A stretch of 64,000 bases of DNA from Streptomyces sp. NBS 14/10 (GCF_002224125.1 NZ_NCSM01000022.1:203970-267969), one strand, 5' to 3'; shown: positions 57,201 through 62,601, counted from the stretch's first letter. The notes: generated by a model not told the origin, from the letters alone. Numbers and translations: made by a program.

Positions 57201-57642
57201 GGTTGAAGGCGTATCCGTCGGCGACCACGTGGTGGTAGCGCTGTGCCCATAAGGTGCGCCCGGGGGCGACTTCGAGGATCGCGAAGTCGCTGACGTGGCC
57301 CACCTCCAGGTCGAAGGGGATGTGCAGGAACCGCTGCAGCCATGTGTGCGCCGCGGCCATCGGGTCCGGCTCGGCGGTGAAGTCGTGCACGGCGATATGC
57401 GGGTCGGTGGGTTCCAGCAGGATCTGCCCCGGCGGGTCCGACCGGCCGTCGAAGCGGACATGCAGTCCGTCGACCTCCATGACCACGCGCTTGATCGCGT
57501 CGATGAGCAGGGCGGTGTCCACCGCTCCCTGGATGTCGAGGTATTGGAGGCAGTTGTAGACGGGGCTGGTCGGATCCAGGTTCTGCGCGTACCAGATGCC
57601 GGACTGGGCCGGGGACAGGGGGTGGGTCGGACGGGAAACCAT
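45229..57642 (-). CDS. Three-module NRPS, first module N-methylating (epoxyketone assembly line)
   Basis: 4137 residues. Domains by position: C1 (1-440, HHVVADG near 138), A1 (465-960) with an N-methyltransferase inserted before its C-terminal part (ILEIGAGSG near 1014), PCP1 (LGGHSL near 1492), a half C domain (1570-1740, HHLVWDI), a full C2 (1755-2150, HLAVADR instead of HHxxxDG), A2 (2180-2680), PCP2 (AGGHSL near 2719), C3 (2790-3215, HHLVCDG), an extra C-terminal C lobe (3222-3480), A3 (3500-3990), PCP3 (LGGDSL near 4053). By-eye pocket codes: A1 DAYWWGGTFK (valine-like), A2 DFWNIGMVHK (threonine, exact), A3 DASVVGCVTK (unassigned). No terminal TE: the chain passes to the PKS. C1 probably adds the N-acyl cap. 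In-frame TTA codons lie at 57250, 47797 and 47569. Confidence 0.92.
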   Translation of the reverse strand: MVSRPTHPLSPAQSGIWYAQNLDPTSPVYNCLQYLDIQGAVDTALLIDAIKRVVMEVDGLHVRFDGRSDPPGQILLEPTDPHIAVHDFTAEPDPMAAAHTWLQRFLHIPFDLEVGHVSDFAILEVAPGRTLWAQRYHHVVADGYAFNLIAQRVAEVYRALRADGPVPPARFQTLGEALDEAAHYRTSAEYAAGRAYWLDRFADRPAPLELTDGSRTALAEGSGTAPAAHEVRRVAFTLPADRHRALRAAAREAGTNFPRALIATVAAYTARMTGREDIVVGLASRSRATPGAERFPGMMSDVLPLRLRITAATTWAGLLADTHEAVAQAVAHQRYRGEDLRRELGWPERRRVAGPLVNLIPPLGTVDLGGASGTLHNLSIMPTEDLTLCCFQHTGSTGGTGAGELRLTLDAHPDRCDDAALADHHERLATLLDGLGPDTVHRPVASFECTGPRERGRLLDVWNEAPRPLPEAPLGELFRRQAARTPDAVAVADGDTELSYRELDARSDRLAGLLRERGVRSGATALVFMERSVELLIALLAIVKTGAAYVPLDERQPATRLRTLISEAGGDLLLVDGATRELPVVRERSDARPPVADVAELERAAPPVPPAPYEPVTPDAPACVMYTSGSTGVPSGVQLTHRNIAALAHDRCWSGGAHQRVLWHSPHAFDAVLYELWVPLLSGGRICVAPPGALLPATLRGAIARHGVTAAWLTAGLFAALAEEEPDALRGLREVWTGGDVVSQAAVARVFDTCPGIVVVNGYGPTETTTFATRHRMTRAPEGPVPIGRAMDNATLYVLDAGGRPVPQGAPGELWVGGAHVSAGYVNRPEATRERFRANPFHPGRMYRTGDLVRLAPDGTLRFLGRADDQVKIRGFRVEPHDIELSLERHPDVARAVVVPQAAPGGGKRLVAYLVPTAEQDTAVQDTAVQDTAEQGTAAPGSDGGVADELERVREWQDVYEDMYREGDQATLGEDFGGWMDSYHGTPIPRHEMREWRDRTVDRVLALRPRRILEIGAGSGLLLARLAPHCAEYWATDFSERAVTRLAAKVREDERIADRVRLLRREARDLSGIPLEHFDCVVINSVVQYLPSAAYLSAALRGALHALTPGGHLFVGDVRPKRLLREFRTGVELRRGAAEHGSEDLSGLKRAVERAVLHEKELLVEPEFFTEHLGALPEVAGVDVRIKHGRAHNELTQFRYEAVVRKASADTEPYSCADATVARWGHDVADLADVGRYLRDKQPSALRLTGVPNARVLPLLRAEHEVCAGTGVAAARDALDGGVFGGVFDEGVRDGGVPDDGLPDGGCPDPEDFAALGRGLGLRTVLTWAEAAADGSLDVLFLDPAALPGSAGPKAPDFVSDTYPRRRTTAADAPAEAFTNQPIRPEPHPELAAAIEAYAQQQLPDYMTPSTYVVLDHLPLSVNGKVNRAELPPVADPAGAPPEPGDGTDTARAGDEADVEVTATERELAAIWSDLLRSEVDPAAHPDFFALGGHSLLATRLVSRVSAQLGVDISLRTVFEHSRLTALAQELDARRAPAEVSEDEPEEPAEEAASGESGDRFPMSGFQERIWLDERLRGTGSFYNVPLAWRVRGGLDPAALRTALGRVVARHEALRTSFVEREPDGRPQQVIGEPWVPEVVHRAAEGATDEARLADARAALDALAQQPFDIASGRLLRVMLVDLEEDGRDQLLMCCLHHLVWDIGSEPVFLRDLERAYDECAGQAGQAAPYEEHPATPHQQRMAFVEHFERGTVYEDAPVYHNVSQLFALDTTPGEAELRRAVAAVLERHPALRTTVHLSDGTCTQRVHERVPVECATLMDTAPDGVAAWLRRPFRLAEGPLFRVAVGQRGGEGEGCALVLVAHLAVADRASLRTVGQEIATLLDGGQLPSAPTSFVQWWQARDTEAEERHTARLAELLDGGSGALRLPEDRTRAAVHIYEEHSLPVDLPDSTAVAEFARREGVTTEAALLAAYTTLLMWYSGQTDLTVGVANPRRDTATAHVVGPVDDFLPLRLRGGHEQSFASWARECEAGLREVRDCGLAPFDEVARRVAPPKDMSRTALFDVVFDFEHDAPEGQPPTPVAGLGKCDLLLTLRHTGGVGYGDGDGVGGRLVFNGLYYDPARMRLFAEHWQRLLRDAATRPDTPLGAFEPLTEAERHRQIEEWNDTAADYPHTTLAHLVRERAAEHPDRVALAGGESTLTYRQLVERAERIARVLADHGVRPGDTVGLRVQRGLGQVEAVLAVLLAGAAYVPVDPAAPADRAAFILTDSAAALLLTDAAHTADPGFAGPTVRLDEIDHSDHFAASAEQEPLPEPTPDDLAYVIYTSGTTGRPKGVRVTHRNVVRLVAADRLPFRFGPDDVWVLAHSYAFDFSVWEIFGCLVHGGRLVVPDGDELRDPRRMAELVRRHRVTVLNQTPGMFAQLVRVTDTEARRMASLRYVILGGARFAPATLGDWPAGHPGTEVVNMYGITETTVHVTARTITAEDIAGDRSPIGTPIPTTTVRLLDPHPTAGRHRLLPVGAVGEICVGGEGVAAGYVGRPELERERFVPDPYGSGRLYRSGDLGRYLPDGTLEYLGRMDDQLQVRGYRIEPGEVETCLTGHPDVAQAVVTADGADTDRLVAHVWCPTNVPSARELRARLAERLPEYMVPSVFKVADRIPLSVNGKVDLAELAARSTLLTDGAGSAPRTETAKALAPLWAELLPVPEIFADTSFFEAGGHSLLAATLLSQVAERFGVDLPVRTVFENPRLGDLADRIDEAIAAYGHRYLGQAGAVADTANTADSADGELVHASDFQRRIALDEQLSSGPDRYAMPLVWRVRGGRLDPGRLRRSLDAVVARHEALRTGFVERGGRLWQRIGEAWSPPLEEVDLSGMNPAEQDARWRERVREIAGEPFDLASGRLLRPALIDLGEHGQLLMLCLHHLVCDGPSLVPLVQDMNAAYEGAGTGGPGDDVVQYREFVRVQGELVGSVAGRAGVERWCGRLAGAPAYVSWPGPGVVEEAGVVEVPLNEGVLGRLRGVSEREGVSWFMAVAAGFAGALHRWSGERDVTFGCPVANRAGERFSSVVGPCTNTVVIRSVVDEGTTVVSLLRGMRERVLEALEDEHVPFDQVVAALNPERRYGSTPYAGAVLNLAPVDDGYPLGGTVLTPVMSSQLAAEQKFPVTVTVFREDGRDRVALSYRGDQLSRRDAGELAGLLRDLLTALADTAHTPVLRQGAAAEVVQYREFVRVQEELVGSAVGRAGVERWRGRLAGAPAYVPWSGPGVAEPSGVVEVPLTRGVLGRLRGVSEREGVSWFMAVAAGFAGALHRWSGERDVTFGCPVANRAGERFGSVVGPCTNTVVIRSVVDGDTAVGSLLRGMRERVLEALEDQHVPFDQVVAALNPERRYGITPYADLALTPVVPETRAPSLGGHRLRRFALSGEGADWAAKGAVTVSFQEQNGALRGLLAYRGDRIARAEAERLAALTGAVLADLVDRPDRPLASLPRVGTDERAALAALEEGPAAAPPTTVPQLIAARVRATPDATAVDTPEGPLSYAELDTRARRLAACVKQPARQGEPVVAVLLGRGPDLVVAMLAAWYAGCAYCPVDPGYPPERVAYILDDLGARVVLTDGAPPPQLPHKITAFDVTEATRDTAEGGAAGAAPEPPGADDPAYIVYTSGSTGLPKGVVVRHGGLAQHALWFADLLALVPADRVSQLINVGFDAAVSEIWPTLTAGAALVPHRGTVFPGEVSGWLDAHRVTVAVVPAALAETIWAHGEPPRALRQLVYGGAALGSAPPPGLPYGLVNCYGPTEATVTATGHTVIPGEADFRPGRVGRPAAGVRVYVVDESGHRCPVGVKGEILIGGGGVALGYWRRPELTAERFLSDGPEGVPGPVYRTGDLGRWLPDGTLEFIGRADRQLKVRGHRIEPEEIEARLSAHPLVAQAAVRAFEAASARLVAYAVPSADPANTAATTAATAAATQAVLAALRETLPPPLVPDALVWLDELPLTPHGKVDHAALPRPGRADLVGAAPAVAPQGDRERRIAALWREVLGVDTVGVHDNFFDLGGDSLRLATLQRRLEGAFGIELPVQRLFEHATVHAMARAIDGPDEREREHAASAAEDFRERARKGRRARQRDRRPTTGRKGDETNA
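47460..47979 (-). repeat. 520-bp direct repeat, copy encoding the extra C-domain lobe
   Basis: This segment encodes about residues 3222-3395 of the NRPS and is nearly identical to 48261-48780 at a constant offset of 801 bp without gaps. The two diverge sharply just outside these limits. It includes the strongly conserved part encoding SWFMAVAAGFAGALHRW and PFDQVVAALNPERRYG. Two TTA codons (47569, 47797) are present only in this copy; the other copy has TTG at both places. Confidence 0.9.
48261..48780 (-). repeat. 520-bp direct repeat, copy within C3 of the NRPS
   Basis: Encodes about residues 2955-3128, the first part of the C-terminal lobe of the third condensation domain, following the intact HHLVCDG motif. 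It is the partner of 47460-47979 (offset 801 bp). The 281 bases between the copies encode the rest of this C domain, which differs between the two units. Confidence 0.9.
54843..54891 (-). repeat. 15-bp tandem repeat in the A1/N-methyltransferase linker
   Basis: The unit CGGCGGTGTCCTGTA is repeated about three times, encoding the linker AEQDTAVQDTAVQDTAEQG between the A1 core and the inserted N-methyltransferase. The reading frame is kept because the unit is a multiple of three. A second low-complexity Gly/Asp-rich stretch lies at about 53735-53810 behind the methyltransferase. Confidence 0.75.
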
Positions 57643-57731
57643 GGCTGTTCCTGCTTCCTCTTCCTGCGCGCCGGGGTGCGGGTGCCGGGTGCGGAGTGCT
57701 GGGGTGCGGGTGCCTGGGCCTGCCGGTCCGG

Positions 57732-59531
57732 TTACGACACGTCGGGGCCGGGCACCTCAGAGCCAGACGTGTCAGGGTCCGTCACATCGGCGACGATGTC
57801 GTCGAGCAGCCCGCCGTGGCCGTCCCCGGTGATCCACCGCTGGGTCACCCGGCCGGTGTCGGGCCGCTCCTCCTCCAGCGCCTCGCGCGCGTATTCGGCG
57901 ATCCGGCGCAGGGCCCCGGTGCAGTAGATGTCGGCCAGGTCCTGTGCCTCGGTGTCGTGTTCCGCGGTACGCCGGGCCGCCCGTGCGAGGACCAGGCTCG
58001 CGGCCATGATCTCGGTGGCCCAGCGGGCGACGGCGATCAGCGTGTGCTCCTGCGCGAACAGCGTCTCGTCGTCGGGGTATGCCTTCGCCAGCGCGGCGCA
58101 GCGGGCGCGGAACTCCTCGACGGAGTCGTGCAGTTCGGCCAGATGGCGCTGGTTGCGCGGGGTGAGCGCGGCGGCCAGCAGCTCCCTCGCTTCGGCGGCC
58201 TGTTCGGCGCCCCGGCCGTCGTCGAGGACGCCCGCGCGGTGGTAGGAGAAGATCGCCAGCTTGGAGAGCCAGTAGTCCAGCTGGAAGTCCACCCCGCCCG
58301 AGATCCGCAGGTTCCTGGCGTCGCGGAAGGAGCGCTCCAAGGGTACGGGCGGCGCGCCGCGCGCCGCCTTGCTGGCCGCGGTCTCGTAGCCCTCCGCCGC
58401 GAACAGCGACATGGTGCGGTCCACGACGCCCCAGCACAGCAGCGAGCACAGGTTCTTGGCCACGACCTGCTCGAACAGCGGGTTGAGGCCCGCGTCCTCG
58501 CACAGCAGGCTCCACTCGGCGACCGCTTCGAGGGCGAAGGTGTCGGCGAGGGACTGGCCGATGAGGTGCTGGATCTCCTCGTACTCGGCCAGCGGGACGC
58601 CGTCCACGCGGCGGCGGCGCACAAAGCCGCGCGACCACTCCAGGCACAGCTTGGCGATCGCGAGCGACGGCGCCGCGATGAGATACATCCGGCCCAGGAT
58701 CGCCAGCCCGCCCGCCTGGGCGGTGATCCGTACGTCGTGGGCGCTGGGCTTCTCCACGAAGACGTGGTCCCGGGGCACGCGCACCCGGTCCAGGGTGAAC
58801 CCCCCGTTGGGGAAGCCCTTGATGCCCATGAACTCGTGCTCGGCCGACCGCCGCACTCCGGGCGCGTCCGGGTCGACGACCACCAGTCTGCGCATCTCCC
58901 GGCCGTCCTCCTGGACGGTGGCCACCACCCCGAGCAGTTCCGCGAAGGGAGCGTTGCCGCTGAACACCTTTTCGCCGCTGACCAGGTAGGCATGGCCGTC
59001 CTCGGTGGGGACGGCGACGGTCTCCCGCCGGAGATTGGCCGCGCCGGAGGGTTCGGTGTCGGCGAAGGCGGATATCAGCCCGCGCGCGACACGCTCGCTG
59101 AGCATGTCGCGCAGCGGGCCCTCGGGAAGAATCTGGACCAGGGGGGCGAAGCCGATCGAGTTCTGTACGGCGACCACGAGACCGAGCGGAAGCGACCAGC
59201 TGGAAATGGCCTGAATGACGCGGAACGCATTGAGGTCGGACAGGGCGAGTCCGCCGAGCTTCCGGGGGCTCTGCAGTTTCAGGTAACCGCTCTCCCGTAG
59301 CCGTTTGATGGCCTCCCGGGGCAGTTCTCCGGACTTCTCCACAAGGGCGGGATCCACTAACCCGCGGGCGAACTCCTTGGCCTCGGCCACCAGTGCGTCG
59401 CCCTGTTTACGGTCGCTCTCCGGCTGCGCCGGAAACGGATGAACGAGATCCAGTCGCAGTGCGCCACGGAAGATCTCCTCCAGGAAGCTGGTCCTCCCCG
59501 GCACGTTGATGGCATTGAGCGGACGAGACAT
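57732..59531 (-). CDS. Acyl-CoA-dehydrogenase-like flavoenzyme, epoxyketone warhead enzyme (EpxF/TmcF type)
   Basis: 599 residues. The first ~420 residues follow the acyl-CoA dehydrogenase fold: SADFAD-binding pieces FADTEPSGAANL and YLVSGEKVFSGNAPFAELLGVVA are present, followed by FTLDRVRVPRDHVFVE and the helical C-terminal domain with ERSFRDARNLRI. In classical enzymes the position after this segment holds the catalytic Glu of an EGT motif; here it reads SGG. An additional ~150-residue helical extension follows. In the epoxomicin, eponemycin and TMC-86A clusters a homologous enzyme converts the dimethylated beta-keto acid into the alpha,beta-epoxyketone. It heads the operon and ends 89 bp before the NRPS. 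AGGAGGG precedes the ATG. An in-frame TTA codon is at 59358. Confidence 0.85.
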   Translation of the reverse strand: MSRPLNAINVPGRTSFLEEIFRGALRLDLVHPFPAQPESDRKQGDALVAEAKEFARGLVDPALVEKSGELPREAIKRLRESGYLKLQSPRKLGGLALSDLNAFRVIQAISSWSLPLGLVVAVQNSIGFAPLVQILPEGPLRDMLSERVARGLISAFADTEPSGAANLRRETVAVPTEDGHAYLVSGEKVFSGNAPFAELLGVVATVQEDGREMRRLVVVDPDAPGVRRSAEHEFMGIKGFPNGGFTLDRVRVPRDHVFVEKPSAHDVRITAQAGGLAILGRMYLIAAPSLAIAKLCLEWSRGFVRRRRVDGVPLAEYEEIQHLIGQSLADTFALEAVAEWSLLCEDAGLNPLFEQVVAKNLCSLLCWGVVDRTMSLFAAEGYETAASKAARGAPPVPLERSFRDARNLRISGGVDFQLDYWLSKLAIFSYHRAGVLDDGRGAEQAAEARELLAAALTPRNQRHLAELHDSVEEFRARCAALAKAYPDDETLFAQEHTLIAVARWATEIMAASLVLARAARRTAEHDTEAQDLADIYCTGALRRIAEYAREALEEERPDTGRVTQRWITGDGHGGLLDDIVADVTDPDTSGSEVPGPDVS

Positions 59532-59907
59532 GAGGCATCCCTCCTGCGAAAAGACAAAATCAAGCCAGCGCGCGGCCAGTGCGGCGCGCGCTCGGTGATG
59601 TGATCAGGAGTAAGAAGAAATTGGGAAAGGGATCGCAGAACCGGACAGGGGTACGCGCATCGGGAACCGGCGCGGTGGGCGACCTCGTGCCGGACTTCGG
59701 AAATCTTCCACACCCTCGTACGGCCGGGCGTCCGGGGTCAACACCTCGGGTATGGCAGCGAAATGACAACTTCCCCCGACAGCCCCGCCACACGGCCGTA
59801 TTTATCGGGGCGCAACTACCGTGATTCTCTTCACGGATTGCCCGGGGCGGGGGTGGGGTAATGTGCGGCCAGCAGGAGCCGCCGATGCCTCTCGGGAAGG
59901 AACGTGC
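59532..59907. promoter_or_regulatory. Divergent promoter region of the epoxyketone operon and the proteasome gene
   Basis: This 376-bp gap separates the two divergent transcripts and is more A+T-rich than its neighbours, especially around 59605-59640 and 59755-59840. It should hold both promoters. AGCGCGC/GCGCGCT (59567-59592) could fold in the 5' leader of the biosynthetic operon. GGAAGGA just before 59908 is the ribosome binding site of the proteasome gene. No coding frame of good composition was seen. Confidence 0.6.
59819..59836. promoter_or_regulatory. Inverted repeat CCGTGA-N6-TCACGG upstream of the proteasome gene
   Basis: Two exact 6-bp arms separated by six bases, centred about 80 bp before the proteasome start codon, a usual place for an operator. 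No regulator gene lies next to it, so the binding protein is unknown. Confidence 0.4.
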
Positions 59908-60753
59908 ATGACCTTCGACGCGCGAATGACCGGCGGGCTGCCGGCCGCTTTCCTGGCCGCCGAGACCTCCTCCTTCCTGGATTTCCTGAAGACACAGGCT
60001 CCCGAGCTCCTGCCGGCCGAGCGTCAGCTACCGCCCGCCCGGGGCGGCTTCGAGGCCCCGCACGGCACGACCGTCATCGCCGCGACCTATGCGGACGGTG
60101 TGCTGGTGGCCGGCGACCGGCGCGTCACGATGGGCAACCTCATCGCGCACCGCGAATACGAGAAGGTCTTCCCGGCCGATGAACACTCGGCGATCGCCAT
60201 CGCCGGCACCGCGGGCCTGGCGGTGGAACTCGTCAAGCTCTTGCAGCTGGAACTCGAGCACTACGAGAAAATAGAAGGCACGGCCCTCTCCCTGGACGGC
60301 AAGGCCAACCGGCTGACCAGCATGGTCCGGGACAATCTCAGCATGGCCATGCAGGGCATGGCGGTGATCCCGCTCTTCGCGGGCTATGACGTGCACAAGG
60401 GCGTCGGGCGTGTCTTCTCCTACGACGTCACCGGCAACCGCACCGAGGAGCGGGGCTTCGTCACCACCGGTTCCGGTTCGGTCCACGCCCGGGGCTCGCT
60501 GAAGAAGCTCTACCGGGAGGCCATGCCGGAGCGCGATATCGTCACCGCCGTCGTGCAGGCGCTCTACGACGCCGCGGACGAGGACTCCGCCACGGGTGGC
60601 CCCGATCTCACCCGGCGGCTGTTCCCCCTCATCGCCCTCATCACCGAGGACGGGTACCGGCGGCTCGACCAGGACGAGGTCGCGGCGGTCGCGCAGGCCG
60701 TCGTCGAGGGGCGCCACTCGGCGCCGGACGGGCCACAGGCACCGGTCCTGTAG
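59908..60753 (+). CDS. prcB: Proteasome beta subunit, probable self-resistance copy
   Basis: 281 residues with a 53-residue propeptide; cleavage at HG/TTVIA exposes the N-terminal nucleophile Thr54 (mature Thr1). Counting from Thr1, Asp17 (AGDRR) and Lys33 (YEKVF) are in place, as are the GSGS and DSATGGPD segments of the catalytic site, so the enzyme should be active. Near the S1 pocket it has Val20, Met22 and Tyr31, where common actinobacterial subunits carry smaller or aliphatic residues. No alpha-subunit, pup or dop gene is beside it, unlike the housekeeping locus. It is divergent from an epoxyketone operon, so it most likely replaces or supplements the inhibited subunit, as SalI does for salinosporamide. 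The ATG at 59908 follows GGAAGGA. Confidence 0.9.
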   Translation: MTFDARMTGGLPAAFLAAETSSFLDFLKTQAPELLPAERQLPPARGGFEAPHGTTVIAATYADGVLVAGDRRVTMGNLIAHREYEKVFPADEHSAIAIAGTAGLAVELVKLLQLELEHYEKIEGTALSLDGKANRLTSMVRDNLSMAMQGMAVIPLFAGYDVHKGVGRVFSYDVTGNRTEERGFVTTGSGSVHARGSLKKLYREAMPERDIVTAVVQALYDAADEDSATGGPDLTRRLFPLIALITEDGYRRLDQDEVAAVAQAVVEGRHSAPDGPQAPVL

Positions 60754-60848
60754 TCCGTACACATCCGCACACATCCGCACACATCCGCGCACACCGCCCA
60801 GCGGCGGATACGTCCCGTTGTCGTTTCACACCGCGAGGAGATACGAGC

Positions 60849-62465
60849 ATGTCCGGGGTCAACCGCCGTCAGCTGCTGCGGACCGCCACCGCCGCCGCGT
60901 CCGGGGTCGTCGCAGGGGTGGGCCTGGACACCCCGGCCAGTGCGGCCGAGGGCGCCGCGGAGGCCGGCTGCACACCCCCGCTCGGCCCGGTCAAGGCCGG
61001 CCCCGACGACGGGCGTTACGCGTATCTGGTGCGGCGCGGCCAGAAGCGCTGGGTGGGCACACCGGACCACGTATGGGTGGTCGGCTCGACCGAACAGGTC
61101 GTCGCGGCGGTCCAGGAGGCCGTGGACTCCGGCAAGCGGATCGCCGTGCGCAGCGGCGGACACTGCGCGGAGGGGTGGGTGGACGACCCGGCGGTGCGGG
61201 TGCTCATCGACATGTCCGGGATGACGCAGGTCTCGTACGACCCGGCGCGCCGCGCCTTCGCCGTGGAGCCCGGCGCCACCCTGGGCGAGGTGTACCGGCG
61301 GCTGGTGCTGGGCTGGGGGGTGACGATTCCGGCCGGGTGGTGTCCGGGTGTCGGGGCGGGCGGCCATGTCTGCGGGGGTGGCTACGGTGTGCTGTCCCGC
61401 GCCATGGGGCTGGTCGTGGACCATCTGTACGCCGTCGAGGTCGTGGTGGTCGACGGATACGGCAAGGCGTCGGCCGTGGTCGCCACGCGTGAGGCGAGTG
61501 ACCCGAACCGCGAGCTGTGGTGGGGCCACACCGGGGGCGGTGGCGGAAACTTCGGCGTGGTGACCCGGTACTGGCTGCGCACCCCGGGCGCGGAGGGCTC
61601 CGACCCGGGGCAGCTGCTGCCGCGGGCGCCCAAGAGCGCGATCGCCTTCTCCAGCCAGTGGCCGTGGCAGGCCCTGAAGCTGGATGAGCCGAAGTTCACC
61701 CGGCTGATCCGCAATCACATGGACTGGTGCGAGCGCAACAGCGCGGTCGGCGCGGCGGCCACCCGGCTGTACGCCGACCTGACGGTGGGCCGTAAGGCCA
61801 ACGACCTCAACCTCGCCAGCGGCCAGGTGTTCGGCCCCGACGCGGCCGAGTTGCTGGACGACTATCTCGCCGCCCTCGGCGCGGGCGTGGGCACCCCGGT
61901 CAATGTGACCAGGACCGAGCAGCCATGGCTGGCCGCGGCGCTGGACGGCCCGAACTCGGACATCTACCGGCTCAAGATCAAGTCGGGCTATCTGCGCAAG
62001 GGTTTCTCCGACGCCCAGCTCGCCGCCATCTACGAGAACCTGACCCGTGAGCAGGACCCGAAACTGCTCTTCGGCTCGGTGGGCATCGCCAGTTACGGCG
62101 GGCAGATCAGCGCGGTCGCCCCGGACGCCACGGCGTTTCCGCACCGCGACGCGGTGATGCGGGTCCAGTACACGGCGGCGTGGGACGACCCCGGCCAGGA
62201 CGCCGCGTACGTCGAGTGGCTGCGGAGGCTGTACCGCGAGATCTACGCCGGTACGCACGGGGTGCCGGATCCGAAGGACGGCGCCTACATCAACTACCCG
62301 GACGACGACCTGGCGGACCCCGCCGTGAACACCTCGGGCGTCCCCTGGTCCACGCTGTACTTCAAGGACAACTACCCGAGGCTGCAGAAGGTCAAGGCCG
62401 CCTGGGACCCGAAGAACATCTTCAGCCACACGCTGGGCATCGAGCCCTCGAAGGCCACCCGCTGA
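60849..62465 (+). CDS. Tat-exported FAD-linked oxidase of the berberine-bridge-enzyme family
   Basis: 538 residues. The start NRRQLLRTATAAASG is a twin-arginine signal. The FAD-binding PCMH domain has both sites for bicovalent flavin: His in RSGGHCAEG near 103 and Cys in GGHVCGGGYG near 175. The substrate domain and the C-terminal BBE motif (YINYPDDDL, YFKDNYPRLQKVKAAWDP) are complete. Relatives oxidise sugars, alkaloids or natural-product intermediates. It lies 95 bp behind the proteasome gene on the same strand; it could tailor the product outside the cell, but standard epoxyketone clusters do not need such an enzyme, so the link is uncertain. Confidence 0.85.
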   Translation: MSGVNRRQLLRTATAAASGVVAGVGLDTPASAAEGAAEAGCTPPLGPVKAGPDDGRYAYLVRRGQKRWVGTPDHVWVVGSTEQVVAAVQEAVDSGKRIAVRSGGHCAEGWVDDPAVRVLIDMSGMTQVSYDPARRAFAVEPGATLGEVYRRLVLGWGVTIPAGWCPGVGAGGHVCGGGYGVLSRAMGLVVDHLYAVEVVVVDGYGKASAVVATREASDPNRELWWGHTGGGGGNFGVVTRYWLRTPGAEGSDPGQLLPRAPKSAIAFSSQWPWQALKLDEPKFTRLIRNHMDWCERNSAVGAAATRLYADLTVGRKANDLNLASGQVFGPDAAELLDDYLAALGAGVGTPVNVTRTEQPWLAAALDGPNSDIYRLKIKSGYLRKGFSDAQLAAIYENLTREQDPKLLFGSVGIASYGGQISAVAPDATAFPHRDAVMRVQYTAAWDDPGQDAAYVEWLRRLYREIYAGTHGVPDPKDGAYINYPDDDLADPAVNTSGVPWSTLYFKDNYPRLQKVKAAWDPKNIFSHTLGIEPSKATR

Positions 62466-62509
62466 CCGCCGCCGGGTGACTGCCCCCTGACGGGCCACCC
62501 GCGGCGGAC

Positions 62510-62542
62510 GACGCCGGCGCCCACGAGGTGCGCGCCGGCGTC
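62510..62542 (+). terminator. Perfect 11-bp hairpin behind the flavoenzyme gene
   Basis: GACGCCGGCGC (62510-62520) and GCGCCGGCGTC (62532-62542) form an exact stem with an 11-base loop, 44 bp beyond the stop codon. A second inverted repeat of CCGC/GCGG type lies directly upstream. The gap is shared with a convergent gene, so the hairpin may work in both directions. Confidence 0.65.
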
Positions 62543-62552
62543 CGCCCGGCAC

Positions 62553-62601
62553 CGCTCAGCGGTTCAGTGGTTCAGCGGTGTGCAGTGGTGTTCAGCGGTG
62601 G
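62553..62601. repeat. Short imperfect repeats of GGTTCAGCGGT type
   Basis: Units resembling GTTCAGCGGT or CAGTGGT recur five to six times between the terminator hairpin and the DUF1876 stop codon. They encode nothing on either strand and look like local slippage. Confidence 0.55.

Noticed and set aside
59908..60753. Proteasome beta subunit as the housekeeping copy
   Set aside because: The normal locus has pup, prcB and prcA in a row, often with dop and pafA; none is present within the window, while the epoxyketone operon is adjacent.
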